The position numbers and the translations under genes are program-made. Positions 37,678 through 46,068 of a stretch of 64,000 bases of DNA are shown here, piece by piece (the stretch's first letter is position 1; each line of letters starts with the position of its first letter). The notes beneath the pieces are model-generated. The model had not been told where the DNA came from. It saw only the letters and a list, made by a program, of their open reading frames with translations, and did not search any database. Location: contig JAWKZQ010000002.1 of assembly GCA_041395865.1 (NCBI GenBank), forward strand, positions 186,001 to 250,000. Direction: 5' to 3'. Origin of the DNA: IMCC2047 sp041395865 (GTDB lineage: Bacteria > Pseudomonadota > Gammaproteobacteria > Pseudomonadales > IMCC2047).

Positions 37678-38343
37678 TTAGTTATGGTTGGCATTATTTT
37701 TAAACTCAACTCGTTTATGAACCAGCCACGCAATAATTATTGCATTAAAGTAGGCGAATAATAGTAGGCCGATTTTATTTAAAACAACTGTGACGACCAT
37801 ACCGCCTGTTGACTGAGCATGAGTAATAGAAATTTTGGCATTCATGATATTAAGGAATGCCCACCATAAGGCTCCATTGGCTGTGTTTATGCCACCTGAA
37901 ACGTCACGCTCCAGTTCTAGAATTAAAGCTGCACTTATTGTGAACGCGCAAAATGTAATTAGTAAAACGATAAGAGTAAGGCTTTGTAACCTGCTACCTT
38001 GAATAGATGTAATTAATACCTTTAAGGATTTTATGGTTCTTAGGAAGCGTAAAATACGAATGATTCTAGCTAATCGCCCCCAGCGCAGAGGGTCAACTAA
38101 AGGTATTGAAGAGGCTAAGTCAATCCAGCCCCATTTTAGGTAAGCCAGTTTGCTTTTTGCGGTATATAGGTTAAAGAAGAAATCGCCTAGAAAAATCAGG
38201 CATATACATAGGTCAACACGTTGCAATACAAGAGATATTTCTGGGTCTGAGATTATGAATGTTTCAACAAAAACAACCACAAGCACATAGATGCTTAAAG
38301 CTAAAAGAAATAACTGGTATGTGGCGCTTCCTTTCTCAGTCAT
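37678..38343 (-). CDS. Voltage-gated-type ion channel with atypical pore
   Basis: 221 residues with six predicted helices. S3-S4 are recognisable: WGWIDLASSIPLVDPLRWGR and then RLARIIRILRFLRTIKSL with Arg every third residue, a voltage-sensor pattern. The pore region LWWAFLNIMNAKISITHAQ lies where K+ channels have the filter T-V-G-Y-G; here the aligned residues read A-K-I-S-I. S6 follows (KIGLLLFAYFNAIIIAWLV). It is therefore a channel-fold protein whose selectivity is unclear. Low GC; the gene lies in an AT-rich run of small genes. Confidence 0.8.
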   Translation of the reverse strand: MTEKGSATYQLFLLALSIYVLVVVFVETFIISDPEISLVLQRVDLCICLIFLGDFFFNLYTAKSKLAYLKWGWIDLASSIPLVDPLRWGRLARIIRILRFLRTIKSLKVLITSIQGSRLQSLTLIVLLITFCAFTISAALILELERDVSGGINTANGALWWAFLNIMNAKISITHAQSTGGMVVTVVLNKIGLLLFAYFNAIIIAWLVHKRVEFKNNANHN

Positions 38344-38344
38344 T

Positions 38345-38420
38345 CACCCGGCTTCCTGTACAATTAACGCCCAAGCTTAAGGACGCTCGAGGTAGTCGAA
38401 CAACTTGATTCGTTTGTTAA
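38345..38420 (-). other. attC-like spacer between ion-channel and HNH genes
   Basis: Read on the minus strand the spacer starts AGTTAACAAACGAATCAAG and ends TTAAGCTTGGGCGTTAATT. The ends resemble integron attC simple sites (R'' of type xxxTAAC and R' of type GGGCGTTAxxx), and the AGTTAAC/GTTAATT ends are nearly complementary. It follows the HNH stop directly, the usual attC place. No integrase gene is in the window. Confidence 0.3.
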
Positions 38421-38908
38421 CTGCTCTTGATTTTTGACTCGACATATTCGTTGAATGCGCTCCTTACCGACTCCAACTTCCATTGAACTGATGCTTTTTT
38501 TCTCTCAAGAATTTCTCCGCAAGCTTTTCTGACATTCTCAACAATCACATCAGGATCGGATTCCATAAAAAACTCATGCATGGAAATATTGTTGATATCT
38601 CGGCTAGTGGTGGAGTTACAGAATTGACAAGCAGTAACGGTATTTATTGAATCAATTGCTCTCGCAAAGGACTCCACTTCTTCATTCGTGTAACTTGGGA
38701 ATTTCGATTTAACTTCTTCGCGAATCTGGCTTAGATAGCCGCCTTGTGATTTCCCAATTAAATGTTCTACGGTCATTTGCCGCCAAAGATCAAAATCCAA
38801 AGGCTCACCACCACAACCACATAGTTGGCATCGTCCCTTGCATCTAATGTGAACCTCTGCCGAGTAGCCGAAAAGAGACTGACAGTTTTTGTAGTTATAT
38901 TTCACCAT
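38417..38908 (-). CDS. HNH endonuclease-like protein
   Basis: 163 residues. Zinc/HNH elements: CKGRCQLCGCGG near the start, MTVEHLIGKSQGGYLS with the HNH His after Glu (many enzymes have DH), and ACQFCNSTTSRDIN, the second CxxC with the terminal Asn. Such folds nick or cut DNA or RNA; the specific target is not predictable. It follows the 104-residue gene by 35 nt on the same strand, so the two form a pair, in a low-GC accessory segment. A defence or toxin role is possible but only inferred. Confidence 0.7.
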   Translation of the reverse strand: MVKYNYKNCQSLFGYSAEVHIRCKGRCQLCGCGGEPLDFDLWRQMTVEHLIGKSQGGYLSQIREEVKSKFPSYTNEEVESFARAIDSINTVTACQFCNSTTSRDINNISMHEFFMESDPDVIVENVRKACGEILERKKASVQWKLESVRSAFNEYVESKIKSS

Positions 38909-38943
38909 TTGGTTACTCTCAGAGCACTTGCTGTCACGATTTA

Positions 38944-39258
38944 TTATGCATTTTCGATCTCAACTACCAATTTAACGATGTCTCGTGAAGACAGCTTCCT
39001 ATTACTCGAGCGACCAGACTGAACCCTACACCTCACCGAATGACCATCTATTAGATATTTTGCTAGCTCTTTGTGGCAGTGAACATCAAGATCATCGTCT
39101 TTAGTATTGCCTCCATTGATATATACACGGTATGTGCGAGCACCTGTATCAATGTCTTTCTGATAAATTGGGCTAAGCTTATTCCCTTCATTATCAATAA
39201 AGTACACACTTTCAGATAGCAGCTGACTTCCGACTTTTGTTGTTTTTGCGTCGCTCAT
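38944..39258 (-). CDS. Unknown 104-residue protein, partner of the HNH gene
   Basis: No family recognised. No signal peptide or membrane segment; the protein is polar with a central DLDVHCHKELAKYLIDG and an Arg-rich stretch CRVQSGRSSNRKLSSRD, followed by VKLVVEIENA. Predicted small alpha/beta. Cotranscribed with the HNH-like gene (35 nt apart). Sequence composition is AT-rich like its neighbours, unlike the flanking GC-rich genes. Confidence 0.6.
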   Translation of the reverse strand: MSDAKTTKVGSQLLSESVYFIDNEGNKLSPIYQKDIDTGARTYRVYINGGNTKDDDLDVHCHKELAKYLIDGHSVRCRVQSGRSSNRKLSSRDIVKLVVEIENA

Positions 39259-39307
39259 ACTTCGTGCAATGCCTCTATTGGTTCATAATAGTACGTTATA
39301 TGGGCCA

Positions 39308-39329
39308 GTCCGTTCGCATAACACTCTTT
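39308..39329 (-). repeat. Cassette-boundary-like repeat, copy A
   Basis: Minus strand AAAGAGTGTTATGCGAACGG. 18 of 22 bases match copy B (39843-39864), 535 nt away in the same orientation, with one broken gene between. The GTGTTATGC core resembles the crossover end of some chromosomal attC sites. Confidence 0.5.
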
Positions 39330-39334
39330 AGCTT

Positions 39335-39801
39335 TCATTTTAAATCCGACTTATCTACTTTTAATATTGATTGGTAAGAATCGTTGAGATACTGGCGCAT
39401 GCCCTTAAGTACCTTTCCTGTCCAACCATTAGATGTTACGTCACCACTGAAGCCCGTATCTTTAGAGCCTTCTGCTATAACCTTAACTCTTGTCGCGCTA
39501 CCGATCTCTTTGAAATAAACGCCTGCGATTACGTTCCAATCATGGAGAGTTATACCATGCTCTCCGATTACAACATCTTTTGATTTATCAGCCTTTCTCA
39601 GTAAGAAGCCATATCACCTAAACCAACTTTTGCGGCTTCGTAGATTTGATCAATATTGTATCCATGAAATATGTCAACATGTTCGTACTGTGACCATCCT
39701 ATTTTCCCTTCAGGCGCATCAAAATCAACTTCGGCCACATCATGTGAAACCATATTGATAGTGGAGAAATAAAACGCTAATAGTGAATATTAGTTTTTCA
39801 C
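39335..39801 (-). pseudogene. Frameshifted gene for a secreted-like unknown protein
   Basis: Two reading frames join into one protein. From ATG at 39753 the first frame encodes 51 residues (VSHDVAEVDFDAPEGKIGW, then IDQIYEAAKVGLGDM) before a stop at 39598. The adjacent frame then runs 91 codons from 39610 to the stop at 39335 (GFLLRKADKSKDVVIGEHG; GSKDTGFSGDVTSNGWTGK). Restoring one G in the ATGGC at about 39608-39612 gives ATG-GGC and a continuous protein of about 142 residues. Upstream, a GTG at 39801 after AAGGG opens a signal-peptide-like stretch interrupted by TAA at codon 4, a possible second lesion. Family not recognised. Confidence 0.7.
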
Positions 39802-39842
39802 ATTTTCCCTTATAAAAGACGAACAGAGTACTCTCGAACCGC

Positions 39843-39864
39843 TCCATCCGTATAACACTCTTTC
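39843..39864 (-). repeat. Cassette-boundary-like repeat, copy B
   Basis: Minus strand AAAGAGTGTTATACGGATGG, the counterpart of copy A. It marks the upstream side of the broken gene; from here to 40060 the sequence stays AT-rich with no ORF. Confidence 0.5.
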
Positions 39865-40249
39865 AATGATTTTCTAACTGGAATTTTTTAGTAAAGAACA
39901 TCCTACCGTAACAGTTCGTTGTCAATTTTACGGTTAAGTGGGAATCCTAGTCCGTATATATCCCTTTAGACTTTTATAGTCCAGGCATCTTTCCTTTACT
40001 AATCAAAATCTTATCCATCCAATAGCTGTTATAGACAAACAGAAGTCCGGCTCAGTAGTATATACAGGCAATGTTGCGAAAAACGCCGCTTCGGTAAATC
40101 GCCTGGCATCGGGCCCGGAGAAAACGTTTTGCGCTGTTGCTTTTTTGTCGCGCGCGATGACGCAAAAGCGCCGACCAATCCCTGTGGTGTTTGCTGACCG
40201 GCTGTAATCACATGCTGTGATGGCGGCGGGTCTCATCCAAGGAGCCTGC
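39865..40249. other. Noncoding transition between AT-rich segment and ATPase gene
   Basis: No gene supported. Up to about 40060 it is AT-rich like the accessory block; beyond that GC rises to the level of the ATPase gene. The right end holds a palindrome (40207-40221) and the Shine-Dalgarno AAGGAG (40239-40244) of the leader ORF. Confidence 0.4.
40207..40221. promoter_or_regulatory. Palindromic site upstream of ATPase leader
   Basis: ATCACATGCTGTGAT, a perfect 6+6 bp palindrome with a 3-nt centre, 29 nt before the leader ATG. Likely a regulator-binding site; the regulator is unknown. Confidence 0.4.
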
Positions 40250-40330
40250 ATGGGAAAATCAGACAGTGTCACCAAGGCGCCCCGTGGCTTCTTCATTTCG
40301 GGGATAAGCCGGAGCCGTGCCGATGAATAA
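40250..40330 (+). CDS. 26-residue leader ORF coupled to the P-type ATPase
   Basis: A short ORF (starts MGKSDSVTKAPRGFF, ends SRSRADE) with the strong Shine-Dalgarno AAGGAG 5 nt before its ATG. Its TAA overlaps the ATPase ATG (GATGAATAA), an 8-nt overlap, so ribosomes could pass directly to the ATPase. It is basic and soluble, with no membrane segment. Leader peptides or mini-genes of this kind control ion transporters in some bacteria; here that is inference from the layout. Confidence 0.5.
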   Translation: MGKSDSVTKAPRGFFISGISRSRADE

Positions 40331-43073
40331 CGCACCGCAAGCGGCCATGCAGGACGCAGCTTCAGCCGATTCGCAAACAGCGTCGCCCGTCAATTGGCAT
40401 GCTGAAAATGCCGATAACGTGCTGACACAACTTGCCACCTCGGCACAGGGCCTCTCGCAACAGGAGGCAGCCACACGCCTTGATAGATACGGCCCGAACC
40501 GGCTTCCAGAACCCCGCACACGCGGACCGTTGCTACGCTTTTTATACCAATTCCATAATGTACTCATCTATGTCCTGATGATCGCCGGTGTGGTCACTGC
40601 TGCACTGGAGCACTGGGTCGATGCGAGCGTGATTTTCGGTGTGGTCTTGCTCAACGCGCTGATCGGTTTTGTACAGGAAGGCAAGGCCGAAAATGCACTC
40701 AGGGCGATTCGCCATATGCTTTCCCCGCACGCCATGGTAGTGCGTGATGGCCGCCGTACCAGCATTTCGGCCGAACAGCTGGTACCGGGTGATATTGTGG
40801 CTTTGCAGTCGGGGGACAAAGTGCCCGCCGACCTGCGCCTCATGCAGGTCAAAGGGCTGCAAATCCAGGAATCACTGCTGACCGGCGAATCGATGGCCGT
40901 GGGTAAGAATACCGCTCCGGCCAGCGAGCAGGCGGTAATCGGCGACCGTCGCTGCATGGCCTATTCAGGCACGCTCGTCACCCATGGCCAGGGGATCGGC
41001 GTGGTGGTGGCCACCGGCGCCAAAACTGAAATCGGCCGTATCAGCACCCTGGTTTCAGAAGTGGCCACTGTAATGACGCCGCTGCTGCGCCAGATGGCCC
41101 AGTTTGGGCGCTGGCTGACCTTGGCAATTCTGGGTATTGCCCTTGTCACCTTCATGTTCGGGACCCTGATACGGGATTACCATGTCGATGAGATGTTTCT
41201 TGCTGCCGTGAGCCTGGCGGTGGCCGCCATTCCCGAAGGGTTACCCGCCATCATGACCATTACGCTGGCCATTGGCGTGCAGCGTATGGCGCGGCGAAAC
41301 GCCATTATTCGCCGACTGCCTGCCGTCGAAACGCTGGGAGCCGTGACGGTTATTTGCTCGGACAAGACCGGCACCCTGACCCGTAACGAAATGACGGTTC
41401 GGTCTGTGTGCACGGGAACTCACCTGTTTGGACTGACCGGCACGGGGTACGACCCGCATGGCTCGATCGTACTGGGTGAGCGTGAAGCCCATCCCGAAGA
41501 ACGGCCGCTGTTTAGCGAAGCCATTCGGGCCGCGGCGCTGTGCAATGATGCCTCACTGGAGCAAAAAAACGATCAATGGCAGGTTTATGGCGACCCGATG
41601 GAGGGCGCTCTGCTGATTGCTGCACGCAAGGCCGGATTCGATACCGATCAGGAAGCCAAACTCTACCCCCGCACCGACCTGATTCCGTTTGAGTCGGAAC
41701 ACCGTTTTATGGCAACCCTGCACCACAGCCACGCCGCAGAGGCCTTCATTTTCATCAAGGGCGCGCCCGAGCGGGTACTGGACATGTGCGCCACCCAAAA
41801 GAGCCCTGATGGCAGCCAGCCGATTGATCGAGCCTACTGGTTGCGGCAGATCGAGGAAATGGCCAAACAGGGGCAGCGTGTCCTGGCCATCGCAGTCAAA
41901 CCGGTCAGTTTTGAGCAAAGGGAACTGTGTTTTGCCGACGTGCAAAACGGGCTGACCATGCTCGGCATGTTTGGCTTGATTGATCCGCCCCGCGAGGAAG
42001 CCATCCAGGCAGTGCAAACCTGTGCACGGGCCGGTATCCGGGTAAAAATGATTACCGGCGACCACGGCGCCACCGCACAGGCCATCGCCCGGCAATTGAA
42101 CCTCGTCAATGCAGAAAAGGTACTGACCGGGCAGGAACTGGAAAGCATGAGCGATGCCCAGTTACGCGAATCCGTTCAGGATGTCGACGTCTACGCCAGG
42201 GTTAATCCTGAACACAAGCTGCGCCTGGTACAACTGCTACAGGAACGCGGATTGATCGTGGCGATGACGGGAGACGGCGTCAACGATGCGCCCGCCCTGA
42301 AGCGGGCCGGCGTTGGCATTGCCATGGGGCATAATGGCACCGAGGCGGCCAAGGAGGCCTCGGAAATGGTACTGGCCGACGACAATTTTGCCTCCATTAC
42401 CCATGCCGTCGAAGAGGGTCGTACCGTTTATGACAACCTGAAAAAAGCCATCATCTTTATCCTGCCGACCAATGGCGGCGAGGCGCTGATTATTCTGGCG
42501 GCCATCCTACTCGGGTTTGGTCAGCTGCCCTTAACGCCGGTCCAAATACTCTGGGTCAACATGATAACCGCCGTTACCCTGGCGCTGTCGCTGGCCTTCG
42601 AACCTCCCGAGAAAAGTGTGATGTCGCGCCCTCCGCGCAAGTCCGATGAGCCGATGCTGACACTGGCTCTGGTGTGGCGCGTCGCATTCGTCTCCCTGAT
42701 TTTGATGGGCGGCACCTTTGGCCTGTTCCTCTGGGAGATGAGCCAGAACACCAGCATTGCGCATGCCCGCACCGTTGCCGTCAACACACTGGTCATGTTC
42801 GAGGTGTTTTATTTATTCAATTCGCGCTATATCACCGCGTCGGTGTTTAATTGGGCCGGGCTGACCGGTAACCGCTACGTACTGATCGCAATTGCGATAC
42901 TGATGGGCTTCCAGGTGGCTTTTACTTACCTGCCGCCCATGCAAACATTGTTTGGCACCACAGCCATCGGCCTGGAAATCTGGCTGCGCATTTTACTGGT
43001 TTCATCCTCGGTATTGTTTCTGGTGGAGCTGGAAAAGACCCTGGTGCGGCACATACGCCGAGCAGGTAAATAA
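40323..43073 (+). CDS. Cation-transporting P-type ATPase (type II, CtpF-like)
   Basis: 916 residues from the ATG at 40323; GGAG lies 8 nt before it. Domains: N-terminal cation-ATPase domain (ADNVLTQLATSAQGLSQQEA), actuator with LLTGES (about 185-192), TM4 PEGLPA, phosphorylation motif CSDKTGTLTRNE, nucleotide domain KGAPERVLDMC, hinge TGDGVNDAPALKRAGVGIAM, and C-terminal helices. Ligands of the Ca2+ pump are partly kept (TNGGEALIIL; VNMITAVTLALSLAFEP) but the Asp of TM6 is Ala. This resembles mycobacterial CtpF, so Ca2+, Na+ or another ion is possible. Confidence 0.92.
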   Translation: MNNAPQAAMQDAASADSQTASPVNWHAENADNVLTQLATSAQGLSQQEAATRLDRYGPNRLPEPRTRGPLLRFLYQFHNVLIYVLMIAGVVTAALEHWVDASVIFGVVLLNALIGFVQEGKAENALRAIRHMLSPHAMVVRDGRRTSISAEQLVPGDIVALQSGDKVPADLRLMQVKGLQIQESLLTGESMAVGKNTAPASEQAVIGDRRCMAYSGTLVTHGQGIGVVVATGAKTEIGRISTLVSEVATVMTPLLRQMAQFGRWLTLAILGIALVTFMFGTLIRDYHVDEMFLAAVSLAVAAIPEGLPAIMTITLAIGVQRMARRNAIIRRLPAVETLGAVTVICSDKTGTLTRNEMTVRSVCTGTHLFGLTGTGYDPHGSIVLGEREAHPEERPLFSEAIRAAALCNDASLEQKNDQWQVYGDPMEGALLIAARKAGFDTDQEAKLYPRTDLIPFESEHRFMATLHHSHAAEAFIFIKGAPERVLDMCATQKSPDGSQPIDRAYWLRQIEEMAKQGQRVLAIAVKPVSFEQRELCFADVQNGLTMLGMFGLIDPPREEAIQAVQTCARAGIRVKMITGDHGATAQAIARQLNLVNAEKVLTGQELESMSDAQLRESVQDVDVYARVNPEHKLRLVQLLQERGLIVAMTGDGVNDAPALKRAGVGIAMGHNGTEAAKEASEMVLADDNFASITHAVEEGRTVYDNLKKAIIFILPTNGGEALIILAAILLGFGQLPLTPVQILWVNMITAVTLALSLAFEPPEKSVMSRPPRKSDEPMLTLALVWRVAFVSLILMGGTFGLFLWEMSQNTSIAHARTVAVNTLVMFEVFYLFNSRYITASVFNWAGLTGNRYVLIAIAILMGFQVAFTYLPPMQTLFGTTAIGLEIWLRILLVSSSVLFLVELEKTLVRHIRRAGK

Positions 43074-43129
43074 GGCTCAAAACGTCGCTGCAAGCTTCAA
43101 TACAACATCTTTGCCTGTATTTGACTGGG

Positions 43130-43933
43130 TCAGGGATTCATTTTCCAGATTTCAGACACGCTCACACTTGCCCCCCATAACCGGCTGATGCTTTCTGTTG
43201 CTTGCCTCGAGGCGTTGCTGCTCCAGAACTTAATGTCGCCGCCCGCGGCTCGCGAATGCAGCAAATCCACCTGGGCCAATCGTCGTTTCAACTCTTTAGC
43301 CACCGGGCTTGCGGTGTCAATCAGGGTTGCCCTGCCGTCAACGGCCCGCTCGATGACCGGACTCAGGAACGAGAAGTGCGTACAGCCCAGCACAATGTGA
43401 TCGGCGCCCTTTGAGAGCAGGGGTCGTACATAATTTTCCACCACTTCGGTGGTTTCATCGCTATCAAGATTGACCGCTTCGACCAGCTCCACAAGGCGCG
43501 GGCACGCTTGCATTTCAACCTCAACCTGCCCCGAAAACTTAGCCTTGAGCGACTGAAAAGAGCGGCTCTTGAGGGTTTGCTCTGTGGCAAGCACGCCGAT
43601 AACCCCGGTTTTACTGTGCAAAGCCGCCGGCTTGATACCCGGTTCCACGCCGACCACCGGTATCTTGAGTTTCGCACGCAGGCTCTCTATCGCATTTACC
43701 GTGGCGGTATTGCAGGCCACCACAATGGCTTTACATCCCTGTTCACTCAGAAAGTCAGCCACCCGCGCTGAACGCTGCTCGATCACCTGTTTTGGCTTAC
43801 TGCCGTAGGGGTAAAATCCCTGATCCGCCACATACAGCAAATCCTCGCAAGGGAGTTCCCGCCGAATACTGCGGGCAATTGACAAGCCGCCGACACCCGA
43901 ATCGAATATTCCTATTGGTTTTTTCTTTTCCAT
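43130..43933 (-). CDS. murI: Glutamate racemase
   Basis: 267 residues from the ATG at 43933; a GTG at 43972 with a weak AAGG would add 13. Signature FDSGVGGLSIARSI at the start, catalytic cysteines in VVACNTATVNA and LGCTHFSFL. It converts L- to D-glutamate for peptidoglycan precursor synthesis in the cytosol. The order is convergent with the ATPase gene (56 nt between), so the two are not co-transcribed. Confidence 0.95.
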   Translation of the reverse strand: MEKKKPIGIFDSGVGGLSIARSIRRELPCEDLLYVADQGFYPYGSKPKQVIEQRSARVADFLSEQGCKAIVVACNTATVNAIESLRAKLKIPVVGVEPGIKPAALHSKTGVIGVLATEQTLKSRSFQSLKAKFSGQVEVEMQACPRLVELVEAVNLDSDETTEVVENYVRPLLSKGADHIVLGCTHFSFLSPVIERAVDGRATLIDTASPVAKELKRRLAQVDLLHSRAAGGDIKFWSSNASRQATESISRLWGASVSVSEIWKMNP

Positions 43934-44126
43934 ACCTGCAAATAGACGCCCTGACAGTTGTAATTCACTCACCGCACCTTAAACCGGGAAACGGGGCGCT
44001 GGCGAAGCTGGCAAAAGCGTGCAACGCTGTGGGAAGATAGCCAGCAAGGCTGGGCAATTTTCCCAGAATGCAGTGCGCGTGACGACAGAAAATTAATTCG
44101 ACTTCATACATAATCAGCGAGACACC

Positions 44127-44939
44127 ATGGCAACCAGTAAACCCTATGAAGCGCAGCTTAAGGGCGATGTTTTCCTGCTTACGGACAACCAACAGTCCTT
44201 CGCATCGACACAAATCGAGCTGCTGAAAGCCGTTCACGAATGCGGCTCGATTTCCAAAGCCGCCAAGCAGGTGGGGATCAGTTATAAGACGGCATGGGAT
44301 CGTATCGATGCCATGAACAATATGTCCAGCAAACCTCTGGTGACCCGCTCCACGGGCGGGGCGAAAGGAGGTGGCACCCGCCTGACGGAGTTAGGACAAC
44401 GCATCATCGACGGTTTCCAGTCTTTGCAGGCTGAGCACCAGCAATTTATCAACCGGCTGGGCCAGCAACTGTATACGCTAAACGATATCGCTAATTTTAT
44501 GAGGAACGAGAGTGTGAAAAGCAGTGCCAGAAACCAATTCCGCGGCACCATCACCCGGATCACCCCCGGAGCCGTGAATACAGAGGTTGAACTGGATATC
44601 GGCGCCAACCAGCCACTCATTGCCATCATCACCCAGGACAGCGTGGAGCAACTCGGACTCGAGACGAATAGCGGGGCCATTGCCCTGATCAAAGCCTCAT
44701 CCGTCATTTTAAGTACCGATACCGCAATTGTGACAAGCGCTCGCAACAAACTCGTCGGCAAAGTTTCCCGCTTGGTTCCCGGCGCGGTCAATACCGACGT
44801 CACCCTCGATATCGGCGGCGAAAAATCAGTCTGTGCCATTATCACCAACACCAGCGCAACAGAGCTGGGATTGGCGGAGGGCAACACAGCCTGTGCACTG
44901 TTCAAGGCGCCAAGCGTGATATTGCTTAAGGACGAATAA
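44127..44939 (+). CDS. modE: Molybdate-responsive regulator ModE
   Basis: 270 residues. N-terminal winged HTH (LLKAVHECGSISKAAKQVGI, then SYKTAWDRIDAMNNM; GTRLTELGQRII), followed by two TOBE/MopI domains in tandem (SARNQFRGTITRITPGAVN, then SARNKLVGKVSRLVPGAVN), the molybdate-binding part. Complete, E. coli-like layout. It ends 5 nt from the modC stop on the other strand (convergent), and its operator lies upstream of modA, so it controls the adjacent transporter genes. Confidence 0.95.
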   Translation: MATSKPYEAQLKGDVFLLTDNQQSFASTQIELLKAVHECGSISKAAKQVGISYKTAWDRIDAMNNMSSKPLVTRSTGGAKGGGTRLTELGQRIIDGFQSLQAEHQQFINRLGQQLYTLNDIANFMRNESVKSSARNQFRGTITRITPGAVNTEVELDIGANQPLIAIITQDSVEQLGLETNSGAIALIKASSVILSTDTAIVTSARNKLVGKVSRLVPGAVNTDVTLDIGGEKSVCAIITNTSATELGLAEGNTACALFKAPSVILLKDE

Positions 44940-44944
44940 AACCG

Positions 44945-46057
44945 CTATCGTACGATTGCAACGGATTTAATTTGCGCCCAAAGCCGTTGACCAGCCGCCA
45001 GCTTCAGGTGCTCGACGGATCGGTAGGTCAGCCGTGCAATGACATGGTCGCTGCCGGCCTGCAACCGCACCAAGGCCATCGCCGCATCCCTATCGGTGAC
45101 AATTTCCATCACCCGCACAGGTAACCGGTTAAGGATGCTGGAATCGTCATGGCAAGCCAGCGTCAGGCTGACATCCCGGGCCAGTATCCGCACCCGAATT
45201 CGCTGCCCCACGGCATCACCGGCATCTCGCACCCAAAGCTCACCCCCCGCGCAGCGTATCCGCGACAGGTGCCACTGCTGATTGCGCTCAATCACTTCGC
45301 CTTGCCAAACCACACCCGCATCATCGCCGGCAGGCAATGGCAAATCGAGCCGCGAAAAAACCTCGCTCACATGCCCTTGCGCAACCGTCCTGCCCTGCTC
45401 CAGCAGTACCACATGATCTGCCAACCGCGTCACTTCATCCACAGAGTGGCTGACATAGAGTATCGGTATATCGAAGGTAGTCCGGAGTTTTTCCAGATAA
45501 GGCAGGATTTCCTGCTTTCTGGCCATATCCAGTGAAGCCAGGGGTTCATCCATCAGCAGTAATCGAGGCTGAACCAGTAATGCCCTGGCAATGGCGACAC
45601 GTTGCCGTTCACCGCCTGACAACTGGCTGGGATAACGCGGCAGCAGCGGCCCAATTCCCATGAGCGTAATCACCTGGTCATACAGGGATTGGGAGCCGGG
45701 AGTACCAGCGCGTTTAACTGCGTAATTCAAATTACCCTGTGCGGTGAGATGGGGAAACAAGCTGGATTCCTGGAAAACGTAGCCCAGTGAACGCTGGTGG
45801 GTAGGCAGGAAGACCCGATCGCTTTGCCAGGTTTCGCCATTGACGGTTAAATACCCGCGCGTAGCGCGCTCCAATCCCGCCACGCAACGCAACAGGGTTG
45901 TTTTACCGGACCCAGACTGGCCAAAGATGGCCGTGATTCCATTGCCCGGCAATGCCAGGTCAACCTGAAGGGAAAAGGTTGATGCGCCTGATCCGGGATA
46001 CTGCCATTGAAACCGGGCATGAAGCCCCTGCTTTGGGTTTGTTGCTGTAGTAATCAC
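44945..46057 (-). CDS. modC: Molybdate ABC transporter ATPase ModC
   Basis: 370 residues from the GTG at 46057, 9 nt after an AGGG. The open frame continues upstream in a shadow frame of modB and must not be taken as coding. Walker A FGQSGSGKTTLLRCVAG, Q-loop, signature LSGGERQRVAIARAL, Walker B LLLMDEPLASLD, switch His SHSVDEV, and a C-terminal TOBE domain for molybdate-dependent feedback. Drives the ModB channel at the cytoplasmic face. Confidence 0.94.
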   Translation of the reverse strand: MITTATNPKQGLHARFQWQYPGSGASTFSLQVDLALPGNGITAIFGQSGSGKTTLLRCVAGLERATRGYLTVNGETWQSDRVFLPTHQRSLGYVFQESSLFPHLTAQGNLNYAVKRAGTPGSQSLYDQVITLMGIGPLLPRYPSQLSGGERQRVAIARALLVQPRLLLMDEPLASLDMARKQEILPYLEKLRTTFDIPILYVSHSVDEVTRLADHVVLLEQGRTVAQGHVSEVFSRLDLPLPAGDDAGVVWQGEVIERNQQWHLSRIRCAGGELWVRDAGDAVGQRIRVRILARDVSLTLACHDDSSILNRLPVRVMEIVTDRDAAMALVRLQAGSDHVIARLTYRSVEHLKLAAGQRLWAQIKSVAIVR

Positions 46058-46068
46058 TGTTGAATGCC

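Noticed and set aside
39371..39583. Plus-strand 70-residue frame in the AT-rich segment
   Set aside because: It lies opposite the frameshifted gene, which is better supported by its composition and continuous joined sequence.
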